From the NCBI RefSeq assembly GCF_033473495.1, contig NC_088938.1, positions 1,054,001 to 1,118,000 of the forward strand: a DNA stretch of 64,000 bases, written 5' to 3'. Both the position numbers and the translations under genes were made by a program. Below the pieces are notes generated by a model, which ran no database searches, was not told where the DNA came from, and saw nothing but the letters and a program-made list of their open reading frames with translations. Below, piece by piece: positions 33,201 to 48,173 of the stretch. Numbering within the stretch: position 1 is the stretch's first letter; the number at the start of each line of letters is the position of its first letter. This DNA is from Cercospora beticola. Its lineage: Eukaryota; Ascomycota; Dothideomycetes; Mycosphaerellales; Mycosphaerellaceae.

Positions 33201-34784
33201 CAGACTTGTCTGCTCTACTGGGTCGTTGAACACTGAACACTGAGCCGAGTGTCGATTCTACTGATTCTGCTACTTAACGATGAATGGCGAATGCAGAAGA
33301 CGGTCGTGTTGGCTATAGCATTCAGCAAAGCAACGAAAAGATAGATCCCGCAAAGCATCATGCTTTCCTTCTTGCTGGAAATCAAAACACATCTGATCGC
33401 TTCTTCTTGCCAGCTTGTTCTCGGATGCTCCGTCTCCATCGCCATCACCTGATCGTATTATTCGTCTGTGCACCCAAACAGACAAGCATCTAGATTCTCT
33501 TTTCGCTTTACCCCTTCTAGTCACTTTCTTGTCGATCACTCGGTGACGCCGAAAGTTGGATCCCTGTGATCCTTGCGCTGCCGGTCGGAGTGGCCTTTAG
33601 TTCTGCGGACTTCCGTTAGCTGCCGTGTTGTCTGAGACGAGGGAGTGGTGGTTTTGAGAGGGATAGAGTTTGGGGTATGGAGGTTTGTACGGCGTGGCCG
33701 AGCAGGAAGGGATGCGAGAGGAAGGGTCTTTGTCTTGGCAACATGAGAGGGTTGTTCGAGACGAGGAGTTTGAGGACGAGAGGGAAGAGTGAGAGTTGGA
33801 GATGTGATGGGATGGTATAGGATTCAGATATGGTGGTCGTGGAACGAGTTTCGTTGATGTTGGGTGTGAGTTTCCAACAACAGTCTTACCTTCCACATCC
33901 CATTGATCAAACGCAGCTTCATCCTCTCTCCTTCCATTCATGCAGCATCACACTACTGGCCTTCCTCCTTCGCATACCTTCACCGATCCTCCAAATATCA
34001 CGCCACGCCAATACGCCTCTAACCGTGCTTTGCGCTGACCGCACCTTTCGGAGTGCCCTTCTCCCAAGCAAACACCCACTAGCTTCCGCGACTCTTCCTC
34101 TCACAACATCCACAACATCACCTCTCGCTTATGCCCTTGTTTCGTCTTCAAGCATCCTAGTCCCGTATTCTCGGAGTCGCCGTTAGATCCCAAAGAGTTT
34201 CGCATTCGAAGCGAGGATTTCTGACAGGGTGCTAGTCATGATTGTGTTACGAAGAGGAGCATAAGAGAGAAGGCACGCACGTGATGGGCTCTTTGGGATG
34301 GGAATCGAGCATTGTGATGTGCTCTGCACGTACATGGTACATCATGCGCTAAGACTTAGCGCACATGCTCGTGGCAGTGAACATGGAAGGCAGGGAACGC
34401 GTTGTGGTGTGCCAAAGGATCAGTCCTAGTCTGAGTTGTACGTACATACATCTTCATAAACCTCCTCTTCTCCACTTCACCAACTCTGCACTTCGCTCTG
34501 TGCTGGCTACTTCGATTGCGATACTTCATGCAAGTTCTTAACAGTCAGCTTCCAGGCAGAGACGTGAGAGATGAAAGAAGACACAGGGTATTGAAGAACG
34601 ACGGTATGTTTTGCACACACGTCGATTTGTTTCTCAGAGTTTTGATAATCTAGCTAGCTTTCTTTTGTCAAGCCGCTTGTTCCTCGCTTTGATGAATCGC
34701 CCATCTACCGTTTCCGCTAAAACGCACCAAGTAAAAACACAAGAGCTTCTCGTAAACTCATGACAAAAGAAGTCGGGCCAACCT
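33201..34784. other. Convergent intergenic region, 1.6 kb
   Basis: Between the 3' ends of ALA1 and OLE1. A minus-strand frame at 33597-33941 and another at 33919-34113 are Ser/Pro- or Arg-rich and might be exons of a small gene, but no splice model gives a recognisable protein. No RNA gene or repeat seen. Confidence 0.4.
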
Positions 34785-36236
34785 CTATGCTGCGCCAGCA
34801 GAGACCGGAGGCTGGATAACCTTGGTCACCTGCGCGCCAGCGCGCACGATGCGGTTGCCGTCGGAGTCCTTGTAGATGGTCGAGCCCTGGCTCTCCTTCT
34901 CGGATCGCTTCCAGATCTCGACCTCCATACCACCGCGGATCACACCCACACGCATTGTTGAGAGCAGGTTGTGTGCGGCGTTGCTGTGCATGTAGACACC
35001 GCCGTTGAACATGGCGGTGGCGTCCTTGCCGAGTCCGCTGCGGATCATAGCCTTGCCACCTGGGTGGTCGTTGATGAAGTCGGACACATCGTGAACAACG
35101 CCGGCGACAGCGATGAGAGCGCGACCGTTCTTGACTTGGTCAACGTAGTCATCCCACTCGAGAACTGGGAGCTGCTCAAGAGGAACACCCCAGTCGAGCT
35201 TGGCACGCTTCTGGTCAAGCTTCTTCTGCTGCTGCTGAAGACGGCCCTTCTCGATCTCGTTGGCGCGGAACTGCTTGAGATCGTAGGCGAGGCCGAGCTG
35301 CTTCATTGTCCAGATGAACCACTTGGTTGGGTCGTACTGGTGCCACTCGATGGCGTTGCGGTAGTCAGATGGGAACTCGTGGTGGAAGTTGTGGTATCCC
35401 TCGCCGAGAGTGACCAGGGCGGTGATGACGTGGTCACGAGGAGAGTTGCGGTCGTCGAATGGCTGGTCGCCGAGCCAGTGGGCAAGCGAGTTGACGCAGA
35501 AGGTGGCCTGCTGCACGAAGAAGATGCGGAGGATACCGGCGTAGATGAAGCCACCGAGCCAGTCGCCCCAGCCGAGACCAGCAACAAGCGATGGGAAGAT
35601 GAGACCTGCGAAGATGACGACCTTCAGATAGTGCTTGTGCTGCCAGACGACCACGGCATCATCGTTCAAGTCGGAGATGTCGGTACGGCCAATGCGCTTT
35701 GGGTTCTGCTTCATGAGCATCCAACCGAAGTGCGAGTAGAGCAGGCCCTTGCGGACGCTGTATGGGTCCTTCTCGGTATCGGTGTAACGATGGTGAGCAC
35801 GGTGATCGCGAGACCACCAGCGGATGGAACCCTCAACGGCGCCGCCGCCAACGAAAGCCAGGAACATCTTCAGTGGGAGAGATGCAGAGTATGATGTGTG
35901 TGCCCACAGTCGGTGGTATCCTGCAGTGATTCCGAGGCCAGTGGCGAAGTAGTAGGCGACAGCCCACACTGCAGTCTGCCATCGAAGTGGTGTCCAGTAC
36001 GAGTAGATGAGGCCAGCAATTGGAATGCCAACAATGAGAACCACGTTCAGCCAGTTGACGTGCTTGTACCAATTCTTCCTCGTCATCGGCGTCTCAGTGA
36101 TGTGTGGCTTCTTTGGATCGTACTTCGAGTTGCGGTTTGGCTCAGACTTGCTGGCCATGGTGGGCGCCTTGCGATCCTCGGAGATCTTGTCCGGGTCGAT
36201 GGCCTGCATGCCGGCGGTGGGTTGGTGGGATGGCAT
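34785..36236 (-). CDS. OLE1: Acyl-CoA delta-9 desaturase with fused cytochrome b5
   Basis: ER membrane enzyme introducing the delta-9 double bond into stearoyl/palmitoyl-CoA. Single exon, 483 residues from ATG 36236 (MPSHQPTAG); the codon three places upstream is TTG, not a start. The three iron-binding histidine boxes are present: HRLWAH (residues 108-113), HRAHHRYTD (from 145) and HNFHHEFP (about 285). Hydrophobic segments surround them, for example [17 protein letters not shown]. The C-terminal third is a cytochrome b5-like domain with the heme-binding HPGG, the fusion typical of fungal Ole1, supplying electrons internally. Identification is firm. Confidence 0.96.
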   Translation of the reverse strand: MPSHQPTAGMQAIDPDKISEDRKAPTMASKSEPNRNSKYDPKKPHITETPMTRKNWYKHVNWLNVVLIVGIPIAGLIYSYWTPLRWQTAVWAVAYYFATGLGITAGYHRLWAHTSYSASLPLKMFLAFVGGGAVEGSIRWWSRDHRAHHRYTDTEKDPYSVRKGLLYSHFGWMLMKQNPKRIGRTDISDLNDDAVVVWQHKHYLKVVIFAGLIFPSLVAGLGWGDWLGGFIYAGILRIFFVQQATFCVNSLAHWLGDQPFDDRNSPRDHVITALVTLGEGYHNFHHEFPSDYRNAIEWHQYDPTKWFIWTMKQLGLAYDLKQFRANEIEKGRLQQQQKKLDQKRAKLDWGVPLEQLPVLEWDDYVDQVKNGRALIAVAGVVHDVSDFINDHPGGKAMIRSGLGKDATAMFNGGVYMHSNAAHNLLSTMRVGVIRGGMEVEIWKRSEKESQGSTIYKDSDGNRIVRAGAQVTKVIQPPVSAGAA

Positions 36237-37875
36237 ATTTGCCAAGGAGGTGGGTAGCGTGCTCGTCAGGCGGCTACGTCGAATGTCGGACGGTATCGAT
36301 GTGTGGTATGGTGCTCAGGTCGAGCAGTACACGATCGGACAGTAGGGAACGAAAGTCGTTGGTAGGTGTTGATGTCCGGAAAGGTGGTGGGCAAGAACAG
36401 TGCAGGACGCTGGGCAAGAGCGGTATATAACGAGCGAAAGTGGCGTCGGAAGGCAGCTTCCTTTACGCCGTGCACGCAAAGTCCTCGGCGAGTGAGGAGC
36501 GGTTGCTGCTCTAGGCGCGCAACGGTGAGATCTCGCAGACGAGGAAAAGCGGAGAGTTTCTAGGATCGGTTGGCGGGTTGTGTTCAACAAAAATTGACGT
36601 CGAGCCAAGCCGTCCTTTTCCGCAACCTGCAGGAACACCAACGCTTTCTGCTATACGGACCGCTTCGCCAGCAGACAAGTTCGAGGAGATCCAAGTGAGC
36701 AAAGTACAGCTATGCACTGAGTCTGGTATCTTCTTCACTTCCACAAGTCACTTTGTTTCGCTCAATTCACTTGCCGCTCGAAACAAAGATGTCCCCAGTT
36801 GGAGGAATTGAGTTTCGGAATGTCAGCCTTAAAGACCCTCGACCAGGGTAGCGCCACCGTTCTCGTTCTCGTGAACGCATCCCGCCTATAAGCACGCAGC
36901 GAACGCGATCAGGCACAGCAAGCAAGGAAACACCCGTCGGTATTGTTCTGTGATAACAACACCACTCCACCGTTCTCGCGCTCGCACACAACAAACAGCT
37001 CACACAGTCTTCACATGCATTCTTTCACATGCGACAAACGGGATCCTTATCATCATATACATCATGAACGATGTGGTTGACTCCCAACCATTGTAGCTCC
37101 CCCGGATCCCAACTGTCAACTGCAGGGGAATTACGCAGAGCTCTCCTGGTTGCCGCTTCGCACGGATGTCAGCAAATCAAGGACAGGACAGCAATCTGAT
37201 GTAGGTCAAGCCTGTCATGCATACCTCCGTAGTCTCGTCTCTTTTCCCTGTGCGAAGGAGATGCCAATCATCGTGGGGAGATGGATGGCGAGACCAATGG
37301 ATCGTCATCGTGGCGAGAGAGAAGCTTGGCGCTAGCACGAAAGGACCTGAGGCCGAGAACGTGGTCGAATACCCGAATTTACCCGACCGGATTGCCAAGT
37401 CCTTCTCTGTATCAGCCAGATCAGACTAGATATGAGTTGAGGTTGGTGTTCATCCTTACGATAGAGTTCATAGCGATTGCATTCCAGCGCTGATGAGATA
37501 TGCGGCTTCACTTGTTGTGAGGCATTCTTGTTCAAAGCTCGATTAGACGAATTCTTGTAAAGTGTTGAAATGAAATCACGATTTCAACGGCAGCACCTGG
37601 GGTGAAACGAAGCATATTTATCGCAGCAATGAGGGCGTAGTGTTAGGATCGTCGGCAACAGTCTTGTATGTATCGGTCAAAGGTCATTCAAGCCGTCATC
37701 TAAGCATTATAGTCATGAACAGCGTTGGGCTTGGCCATTGCTCGTACCCTCATCAGTGAGCCTTTAAGGCTGCCAGGCAGTGTGCTTAGTCCCAAAAAGA
37801 GAATGCTGTTATTTATAGCATAGCTCCGATCGCCTGTCGCATGGCATAGAAATGAGAGCGACCTGAGTGGCGCTT
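36237..37875. other. OLE1 upstream region, 1.6 kb
   Basis: Lies between the OLE1 start and the 3' end of ADA2, so it holds a long OLE1 promoter, expected for a gene regulated by fatty acids and temperature in other fungi. A TATATA-like element on the minus strand is at 36424-36430, about 190 bp from the ATG. No gene is supported. Confidence 0.45.
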
Positions 37876-39417
37876 CTAAGCTTTTGCAGCATTGCTGATC
37901 CAGCCCGCCTCCACCAAAAATTCAAAAACTCGACCACCCTTGGTGGTGTCGATCTTACTGATCTCCCGCACATTCTTCTTCTTCAGCTTGCCATCGTACT
38001 TCATCGCCTCCCTCAAGACTGCATCTTTGATGCAATTGTATGCCTTGGGGTGTAGGCGGAGCTTATTGCACAGATCTTGCTCCGCGGGTTGTAGTAACTG
38101 CCAGTCCGGTGCCGACTCTTCGTCCCAGTTCGCGGGTGCCAGACCTGGTATGGGCGGAAGATTGCTCTTTTTCGCTGAGTCGTTGTTTGGTGTACCGTTC
38201 GGCTGTCCGCGCTCTGAGTGAAGTCTCACGGGCAGGTCAGCTTTCGTTGTATAGTCCACCACGGCCTGTGCCACTTCAGGTGCACCCTTGTCTTTGTCAG
38301 CAAGCTTCGGCCGGACGCCATTTGTGAGACGATCGAATTGGCCAGGCTGTGGATAGGATCGTGCCAGACGCGCAGCCTTCTCTTGCTCGTACTGATGTCC
38401 ATGCTGGAGTGTCGATATGCGCATTCGCCTCCATTCTTGCAGCTGCGCGATGGCTTGCCGCAGGTTCTGCTCCTTCTCGAGATCCTCTGAAAACGTGACA
38501 AAGTCTGGATGTGACATTATCCTTGCGAACGGCTTCAACTTGTTATGCAGTTCACGCTGTTCCCTGGTGCGCTTCTTCTCGACAGCCATGTTCTTCCGAT
38601 AGTCCAGCAGCCTGTGATTGAATATGACCTTTTTCCGATCTGTCCGTGCCGTCAACCTGTCGTTGTATATTGTCATGACCACCATCTTCAGCTCTGTCTC
38701 GGGATCGAATTGCTTTGTTGCAGGATTGATGCCCTCTTCTGGCGAGAACTGCATGTGCTGCACTGCTTCTTCGGCCTCATTGAAGTACTCATTCTCGAAC
38801 TCCAACCGACCAGGCATAAACCCGGCGACCTCGTGACAGCTGGGCACGGAAGACGTGGGCTTTGCCGGTGTGGGTGCGATATGTGCTTGATCGTCCTTTG
38901 CCTGTTTGCGCTCATCTATCCGCCTCTTCTTGCGCTGCTGGAACTCTTCTCGTGGCACGGCATCGCTGAGACTCTTGTCTCTCGGGTCTGCTCTTTCGGG
39001 CAACGGGAATTTCGACGAGTTGATGTAGGTTTGGATGTAGTGGTCCCGCACCTCGTCCTTCTCTCGGTAGCCGCCGATGTGGTCTGCAATGTCCGCGAAG
39101 CTCCCCAGGCCGTATTGCTCTGCACCCTCGAGTAGCAAGAGTTCCTCGTCCGCGCCCCATCCTTCGTCAAAGATGGGTATGCTATGTGGCTCGATCACCT
39201 GGTAGGCATGTGTGCGTGGGTCGTGATGTAGGTTGGCTTTGCCCTGGGAAAAGCAGGGCACGCAGAGGTCGTAGTCGTTGCAGCTCTTACTCGCACACCT
39301 GATGCGCACAGTCGCAGTTATGTCGTTGCTGCACACATTACAGATGTACTTGACACCGCCGCCAGCAGAGGTGCCCTCGGACTTTGGCGCGCCCTTTGCT
39401 TTTGTGATGAGACCCAT
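37876..39417 (-). CDS. ADA2: SAGA-complex transcriptional adaptor ADA2
   Basis: Nuclear adaptor that stimulates the Gcn5 histone acetyltransferase within SAGA/ADA complexes. Single exon of 513 residues from ATG 39417. A ZZ zinc finger lies at about residues 26-56 (CNVCSNDITATVRIRCAS and CNDYDLCVPCF). A SANT/Myb-like domain follows at about 80-130 (EGWGADEELLLLEGAEQYGLG, FADIADHIGG). The middle contains the conserved FMPGRLEFENEYFNEAEE. The C-terminal SWIRM domain (about 430-513) includes LLQPAEQDLCNKLRLHPKAY and the basic IDTTKGGRVFEFLVEAGWI. All three domains are in the family order. Confidence 0.95.
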   Translation of the reverse strand: MGLITKAKGAPKSEGTSAGGGVKYICNVCSNDITATVRIRCASKSCNDYDLCVPCFSQGKANLHHDPRTHAYQVIEPHSIPIFDEGWGADEELLLLEGAEQYGLGSFADIADHIGGYREKDEVRDHYIQTYINSSKFPLPERADPRDKSLSDAVPREEFQQRKKRRIDERKQAKDDQAHIAPTPAKPTSSVPSCHEVAGFMPGRLEFENEYFNEAEEAVQHMQFSPEEGINPATKQFDPETELKMVVMTIYNDRLTARTDRKKVIFNHRLLDYRKNMAVEKKRTREQRELHNKLKPFARIMSHPDFVTFSEDLEKEQNLRQAIAQLQEWRRMRISTLQHGHQYEQEKAARLARSYPQPGQFDRLTNGVRPKLADKDKGAPEVAQAVVDYTTKADLPVRLHSERGQPNGTPNNDSAKKSNLPPIPGLAPANWDEESAPDWQLLQPAEQDLCNKLRLHPKAYNCIKDAVLREAMKYDGKLKKKNVREISKIDTTKGGRVFEFLVEAGWISNAAKA

Positions 39418-40709
39418 CGCAGTTGTGTTCGCGCGCGTATACTATATGCGCATCGTAGAATATCTGCGATCGAGCCTGCACGGAGATTTGTTGTTCAGTT
39501 ATATTGCACAGCCGTGGTAGTGAATGCGCAATTCAGTGCACACGCGAAGTGAAGGCTACGGGTGACGTGCTGAAGCAGGTCGGAGGTGCGGAGTGTGAAG
39601 CGACCGACCACCGACAACCAGTTTACCAGCATGTGGCTTTACAACGAAGTGTCAACACATTTCACTCAAGCACCTGACGTTGAGTACAAGACCTTCGTTA
39701 TGCGCAAATGGCGAAGATGCGATGCGCGTCGTTCACCAGAGCATCAAATGCAACCACACACCCCCGAGTGAAACTGCCGCTGCGTGAATCTTGGTCACTT
39801 TATGCAGCCGCAATGAATGATACCAGCCCAAGTGCAGGCTAGTGTGTATCAGTGTGGCACCTTGAAGCTGCCATGTATCAAGAAACAGGACTGCTTTTCG
39901 CTCACTGTACGCACAACGACGCTGCAATCCGTGGATATCAACGGCAGTGGCGATGCCACGACCGGATGACATGCCGTGCTGCCACTGACATCGCAGACTC
40001 GTGGCAAACAGGAGCGGAGCGCGCATCGCCGAGCATAACGTTGCGTGCACAGACACAATCGGCATCATGGGCTTTTGAAGCAAGCCGCGAGGGCAGCGTC
40101 GACAACAATGCTGCTTGATGCGTGAACGACGGCTGTTGCGCACAAGATCATCAGGGGGTGATACGGTAGGTACAGTCGTAATAATAGTACAAGCTCTCTC
40201 TCTCCGGAAATCAATGTAGTCTCATATATTGTGGTCTCAGCCTTACGGACACCTGGGCTGCCCGCACCCTGGATTGCGCTGCACAGCCCCTTCTCCTTGC
40301 CCATGCACTCACTCCTAGGTCAGAGCAACGCAGCACGCTCCCAACGAGTCTGCGCTTGCATGCACACATAGCCACGCAAACACGCTCTTCCACTTCTCCA
40401 GTTGCGCAAATAGCCGTGCCTCGTGCTGCGCTTGCTCCAGCAGCATTACCAATTCATCCTTTCAAGCCCAAGAGCGGGACGCCGGCCGCTACGAGGGGCA
40501 GACTAGCCAGCCTACTGCCTCAGAACATCTTCACCTCGCTTGTTTCAACACGAACGCCGCCCTTTTCACCTCGCTCCTCGTCGTCATCGCTCAGCACCAG
40601 AGGGTCGGCGACCCACGTGCACAAGCAGCACACCACCGGGCGAGCCCCCTCTCCCTCGCCTGCGTCCTGAGCGACTGCCACTATCTCACATCCAGCATTC
40701 ACAACAAAC
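39418..40709. other. Divergent promoter region ADA2/SCH9, 1.3 kb
   Basis: Between the divergent starts of ADA2 and the SCH9-like kinase. The part from about 40.3 kb is probably the long 5' leader of the kinase gene, as often seen for SCH9 orthologues (inference). No supported gene. Confidence 0.4.
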
Positions 40710-42867
40710 ATGTCGTGGAAGCTGACCAAGAGTATGCGACAGGCGGTGAACACCGAACTTGGAACAGCCAGCTGACTTCTGCCAGAATTGAAGGACACCC
40801 ATCTGGGCGCTCCCTTCGCGAACACCTTCTCTCGCTCCTCATCACAGTCCACGATTGTCGATCCACCACAAAAATCGCCCTCGGCGACCGCCACGCCTGG
40901 CACGCAGACCCCGACCGCCCCATCGTCCACGGCGACTCCTTCCAATGGCGCCGCTGATCCGCAAGGCATCGCTGCCTCTGAACAAATGGCGACTGCGCCC
41001 GCCGCTCCTGCGAAGCCCGGTATTCTCATCTTGACACTTCACGAGGGCAGGGGCTTCAGTCTGCCTCCCGGACAGGAGTCACTCTTTCAGCGACCCGGAC
41101 ATGGCGGTAGCATGAGCGCCGGATCATTCTCCGGCAGCTACATGGGTGGCAACAGTGCTCGACCGGGCTCGAGTGCACAGAATCAAGGCGGGTTCCGCCC
41201 AGTTTCAGCCAGTGGTGGCGGAATCAATAACATGCCCTCTACGCATGGTCGCTACAGCAGCAAATATCTACCTTACGCACTCGTGGACTTCGATAAACAG
41301 CAGGTGTTTGTGAACGCTGTTTCTGGAACGCCAGAGAATCCCGTCTGGGCAGGAGATAGCACACAGTACAAGTTCGATGTCAGCAGGTCCACCGAGATCA
41401 GCTTGTCATTATACATTCGGAACCCGAACTCGCAAAACAATAACAGGCGAGAGGATATCTTCATTGGTACCTGCCGCGTGACTCCCACCTTCAGTGAAGA
41501 GGGACAGCCTGCCGCTGCGGACCAACAGGCACAGCAGAATGCAGACAAGAGCAAGAAGGACAAGACCGCGCCCCCGGCTCCTCAGTCGAGCAATGGCCAG
41601 AGTTCTGGTGTGTCCTGGCACGAAGTTCAGTTTGGGACTGGTTCCATCAAACTTGGCGTCAAGTTCGTGGAGAACCGACAGAGATCACTCAAGGTCGAAG
41701 ACTTTGAGCTGTTGAAGGTGGTAGGCAAGGGCAGTTTCGGCAAAGTCATGCAGGTCATGAAGAAAGACACGAACCGGATCTACGCACTCAAGACATTGCG
41801 AAAACAACACATTATTTCAAGATCTGAAGTGGCGCACACTTTGGCAGAGCGGTCCGTCCTGGCACAGATTAACAACCCCTTCATCGTGCCGCTCAAGTTC
41901 TCGTTCCAGTCGCCAGACAAGCTTTACCTGGTGCTGGCGTTCGTGAACGGCGGCGAGCTGTTCCATCACTTGCAGAAGGAACAACGATTCGACATTAACA
42001 GGTCGAGATTCTACGCAGCCGAACTGCTTTGCGCACTCGAGTGCTTACACGGCTTCGGAGTCATCTACCGTGACTTGAAGCCTGAGAACATTCTGGTGGA
42101 CTACGTTGGACACATTGCGCTGTGTGACTTCGGGCTGTGCAAGCTTGATATGAAGGATGACGACAAGACAAACACATTCTGTGGAACTCCGGAGTATCTT
42201 GCGCCTGAGCTTCTCCACGGTCAAGGCTATACGAAAGCAGTGGACTGGTGGACATTGGGTGTACTGCTCTACGAGATGTTGACTGGTCTACCTCCCTTTT
42301 ATGATGAGAACACAAACGAGATGTACCGCAAGATTCTGTCCGAGCCTCTGCATTTCCCAGGACCCGAAATCGTGCCGCCAGCAGCACGGGATTTGCTTAG
42401 CAAGCTGCTCGACCGAGATGCTACGCGGCGACTGGGTACCAACGGTGCTGCTGAAATCAAGGTAAGTTTTTCGCGGCTCCCTGCCTGCTCCAATATCTAG
42501 CACTTGAGCTGGGCCTGCAGTTGTTGGTTTGGCTGCAGGAACAGAGCTAGTGCAGATTATTTTGGATTCACGATCGCTAACATGATGCTCACAGGCACAC
42601 CCATTCTTCCATAGCATAGATTGGCGAAAGTTGCTTGACCGCAAATACGAGCCAAGCTTCAAGCCAAATGTGGTCGACGAACTTGACACTGCCAACTTTG
42701 ACAAGGAGTTCACATCGGAAGCACCCACCGACTCGTACGTGGAAGGACCTATGCTGTCGCAAACGATGCAGCAGCAATTCGCAGGATGGTCGTACAATCG
42801 CCCAGTGGAGGGGCTCGGCGACGCAGGCGGCAGCATCGCGCGTGGCAGCGGGTTTGACCAGCGATAA
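40710..42867 (+). CDS. SCH9: AGC-family Ser/Thr kinase, SCH9-like, with C2 domain
   Basis: Nutrient-signalling kinase acting downstream of TORC1 in yeast. Exons 40710-40731, 40786-42461 and 42595-42867 give 656 residues; exon 1 codes only seven residues plus one base (MSWKLTK) and joins in frame to KLKDTHLGAPFANTF. A C2-like region spans about 85-245 (ILILTLHEGRGF ... VSWHEVQFGTGSIKLGVKF). The kinase domain is at about 314-575: Gly loop VGKGSFGKV, lysine in YALKTL, catalytic YRDLKPENIL, CDFGLCK and activation loop FCGTPEYLAPE. The last exon supplies the AGC tail with the hydrophobic motif FAGWSYNRP, a TOR-phosphorylation-type site. Introns are 54 and 133 bp. Confidence 0.94.
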
Positions 42868-45417
<2,550 letters not shown>

Positions 45418-48173
45418 ATCGCTGGGGATGCAGTCGATGAGGCGATGGATAAGCCGAAGCTATGATGAGGATTCACGCTGCTGGGCTGGGCTTAGCAGAG
45501 GTACGTGATCCCTACGAGAGATGAACATAAAGTATTATAAAAGTCTTTAGATGAAATCGAGACGCAAATTTGAGCGATGTTTGAACTCTTTTAGGTCACT
45601 TTCTATGTCCTGCAAAGAGAAATTTCTTGGCGTCCGGCAAATCACGCTTGCGCGCAATTTCACTTCTTCCAGCAGGACCTCAATCATTCAGGACAAATCA
45701 CAAGCCCGAGAACCATAACACACACCACTAATGCCTCTGCATTTTTCGTACTGTCTCTGCTCATCATGGCTCGCGACTTTGCGCAAAGCTGCGCAGAGCG
45801 AAATGGCTGACCATCCGGCATTGTCATGCATCTCTCGAGCTCCTCACAGATCGCACTTTCCTGCATCGAGACTATGGACAGTGAGCGGTCGGCTAATCAC
45901 ACGAGTTACAAAGGAGAGCGAACGTCCCAAGGCAATAAATGATCTGTATCCTCCATTGCCGATGCTCGACTCTCAGAGGACGCATCGGGACTTCTTGCCT
46001 TATCAGCCATTCGGGACGGCGAGTGATAGAGCTGGATGAAACAGGTGTGGAGATCGAGTCCTCAACTCACAGTAGTGGCGTCCGAGTATGCTATGCTCGA
46101 CAGATTGCTGCTTCGTCCACTAGCTGGCCACCTGGCACTGGAATGGGCTACAGAGAAGATGTGGCCCGGCGACGCCGCCGTTCAGAGCATGGAGATCACC
46201 TCAATTCGAAGCTTCGCGCGCAGCCAAGCCTCTCATTGCCTCACCAAATGCGAGCTAGGCAGAGTCAACGCGAGCTAAGCAAAGTGAGAATCCATACGCG
46301 TTGCCTGCGCGGAGAGCAATTCAACCTCATGAACTCCGTGTGCTGTGCTCTGGTCTCATGTGGAACCAGAGGATAATTACATTGATTGCCTCCACGACTG
46401 CAGCAATTGCCAGAGAAATGACATGCCTCCTACGATCGAAAAATGTGCGACGTCGATCGTGTCGACATCAGAGCTTGGATTCCTACTGGCGCTCTGAGTG
46501 GCCTCAGTCCTCACCTAGAGTGAAGTTCCTGCTGGCCTCGACCCATAGAATCCTCTCCTACTAAGCTTTTCTCACGATTCCCGAAATCCACTCGCATAGC
46601 GACCGCGTCACATCAGAATATGGACGTCGAAATTTTGAAACAATTTACGATAAAGCTCGCGAACGGATCCATTGACCGAAGCATACTGTGTCTCCCACAC
46701 GTGCGAGAAGTCGTAATGTCAACCTCGTGCTATACGACGGCCTGGATTCCCCTTCGCGGTCTGAGTGAGTTTGGTCTTCATATGTTGTTCAAGGCTCACC
46801 GGACTCAAAGTTCTGAACATCTGCCTTACCACTATTCTATCATGGTCCTCAAAAAGTGGTCTAATATTAACAACAGCGTTCGTTCCTAAGTCATTTGCTC
46901 CTAATTACCAAGATTGATGTCCTGAAAGCACAGTCCTCATCCTCAAGTAATACAGTACAGCTTCCATCGGCAAGAGAAATTCAAAGCAGTTCGACATTGC
47001 ATCCAAGTCATAGCTCGGCCGAAAGTCCTACACAAGACAGGATTTCTCGATCTTCCCAGCGAGCTTCGCGATGAGATCCACAGCGACATCCTCAACGATA
47101 TCGCGTAAGATGAAGGTGGCTCCGAGGTCTGCACCTCGATATTCAAGGCCCAATGACCAAGGCGTCCAAGGTAGCACCGTGTGCGATGTATCCATACGCA
47201 TCCCATACCCTGAGGCCCTATCGGACAATACGAGGCAGGCTTCACTCGGAAGGCGGTATTCGCTGACATTCGATCCGAATCGGACCCTGCCATTCCCGGG
47301 CTAGAGTCTTCTGGCTCTAGGGTTACTCGCGTATAAAAGAGTGGCCGCTGGACTCAAGCCGTATTTCTAAAGAGTTTACTGAGATGCAGCATGAGTCGGC
47401 GCAGTAAAATCCTAACCACTGGGCCTGTCTGGCGGCTCGGCGAGCTCTGAGTCCCTAGCCACGGATGAGGTAGGAACGATGTCACCTGATCCTGTGACAG
47501 AAGGACCGCGAGCGATCCGCTTGCAGATGCTATGCAGATAGTCTCAGAACAGTGCTCCGAAGCAACTGAAGGTCCGATCGAGGTCCAGAGCACGGACAAG
47601 TACAAGCGCATGGCAACTGCCACAGGCTAATTTATGCCATGGAGGTGCACGCAGAAGGGTCTTGACCTGTCCTCATCTGCAATACATCTGTCATGTGCCA
47701 TGTATAGCGCCTCCTCCTTCCAACAGATGCACAAGGCTCTGGACAGCGGGAGTACAAATTTGAATACAAGTTGTTGCTTCTAACATGAGGACTGGTTGGC
47801 AACTTCGCTACTGCCTGGATGTCTGCTGTGTTCTTATCCCACCAGAGAAAGCCAGGATTAGACTGTTGTTGATTGGAGGTCACGGTGGTCGGAAGTCACG
47901 GCAATGCGCGACTGCACACGAGGACGGCCTTCACCGGGGCTTGAGAAGGATGCAGGATTTCTCTTGCCGGCTGGAACAGCTTTCCAAGGCGATTTCCAAT
48001 GCAACAGGCTCCGAAAGCCGCTTCCTCGTCTTCGTCAGTTGCCTGGCAACGTTGTTTGTCCCGGAGTGCCGCTTACTTCAAGTGTTGACTTTTCGCTTCT
48101 TCGTTTTCTTTTCCTTTCTCAAGCATTAATTGCGTTGTTGAGACTGCTCTCGTCTTCTGGCCGGATTGACGAC
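45418..48173. other. Gene-poor region, 2.8 kb, with a decayed paralogue fragment
   Basis: No intact gene is supported between the isomerase stop and 48174. It contains the relic at 47010-47108 described separately. Other frames are short and lack domain signals. CpA/TpG frequency looks normal, so RIP is not evident here. Confidence 0.5.
47010..47108 (+). pseudogene. Relic of the F-box-like gene at 50147
   Basis: The 32 codons from the ATA at 47010 read ...KTGFLDLPSELRDEIHSDI..., closely matching KTGFLDLPRELRDDIYTNI of the intact gene 3.1 kb to the right. The nucleotide match starts at CAAGTCAT(A/G)GCTC, so the ATG has become ATA, and a TAA follows at 47106-47108. Weaker similarity continues to about 47160 (the ATATTCA(A/G) stretch). 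This is a start-less, truncated duplicate. Confidence 0.75.

Noticed and set aside
33597..34113. Two overlapping minus-strand frames (Ser/Pro-rich and Arg-rich) that might be exons of one small gene
   Set aside because: They are in different frames and no good intron joins them into a recognisable protein.
46620..46889. 89-codon plus-strand frame
   Set aside because: No domain or compositional signal; lies in gene-poor sequence.
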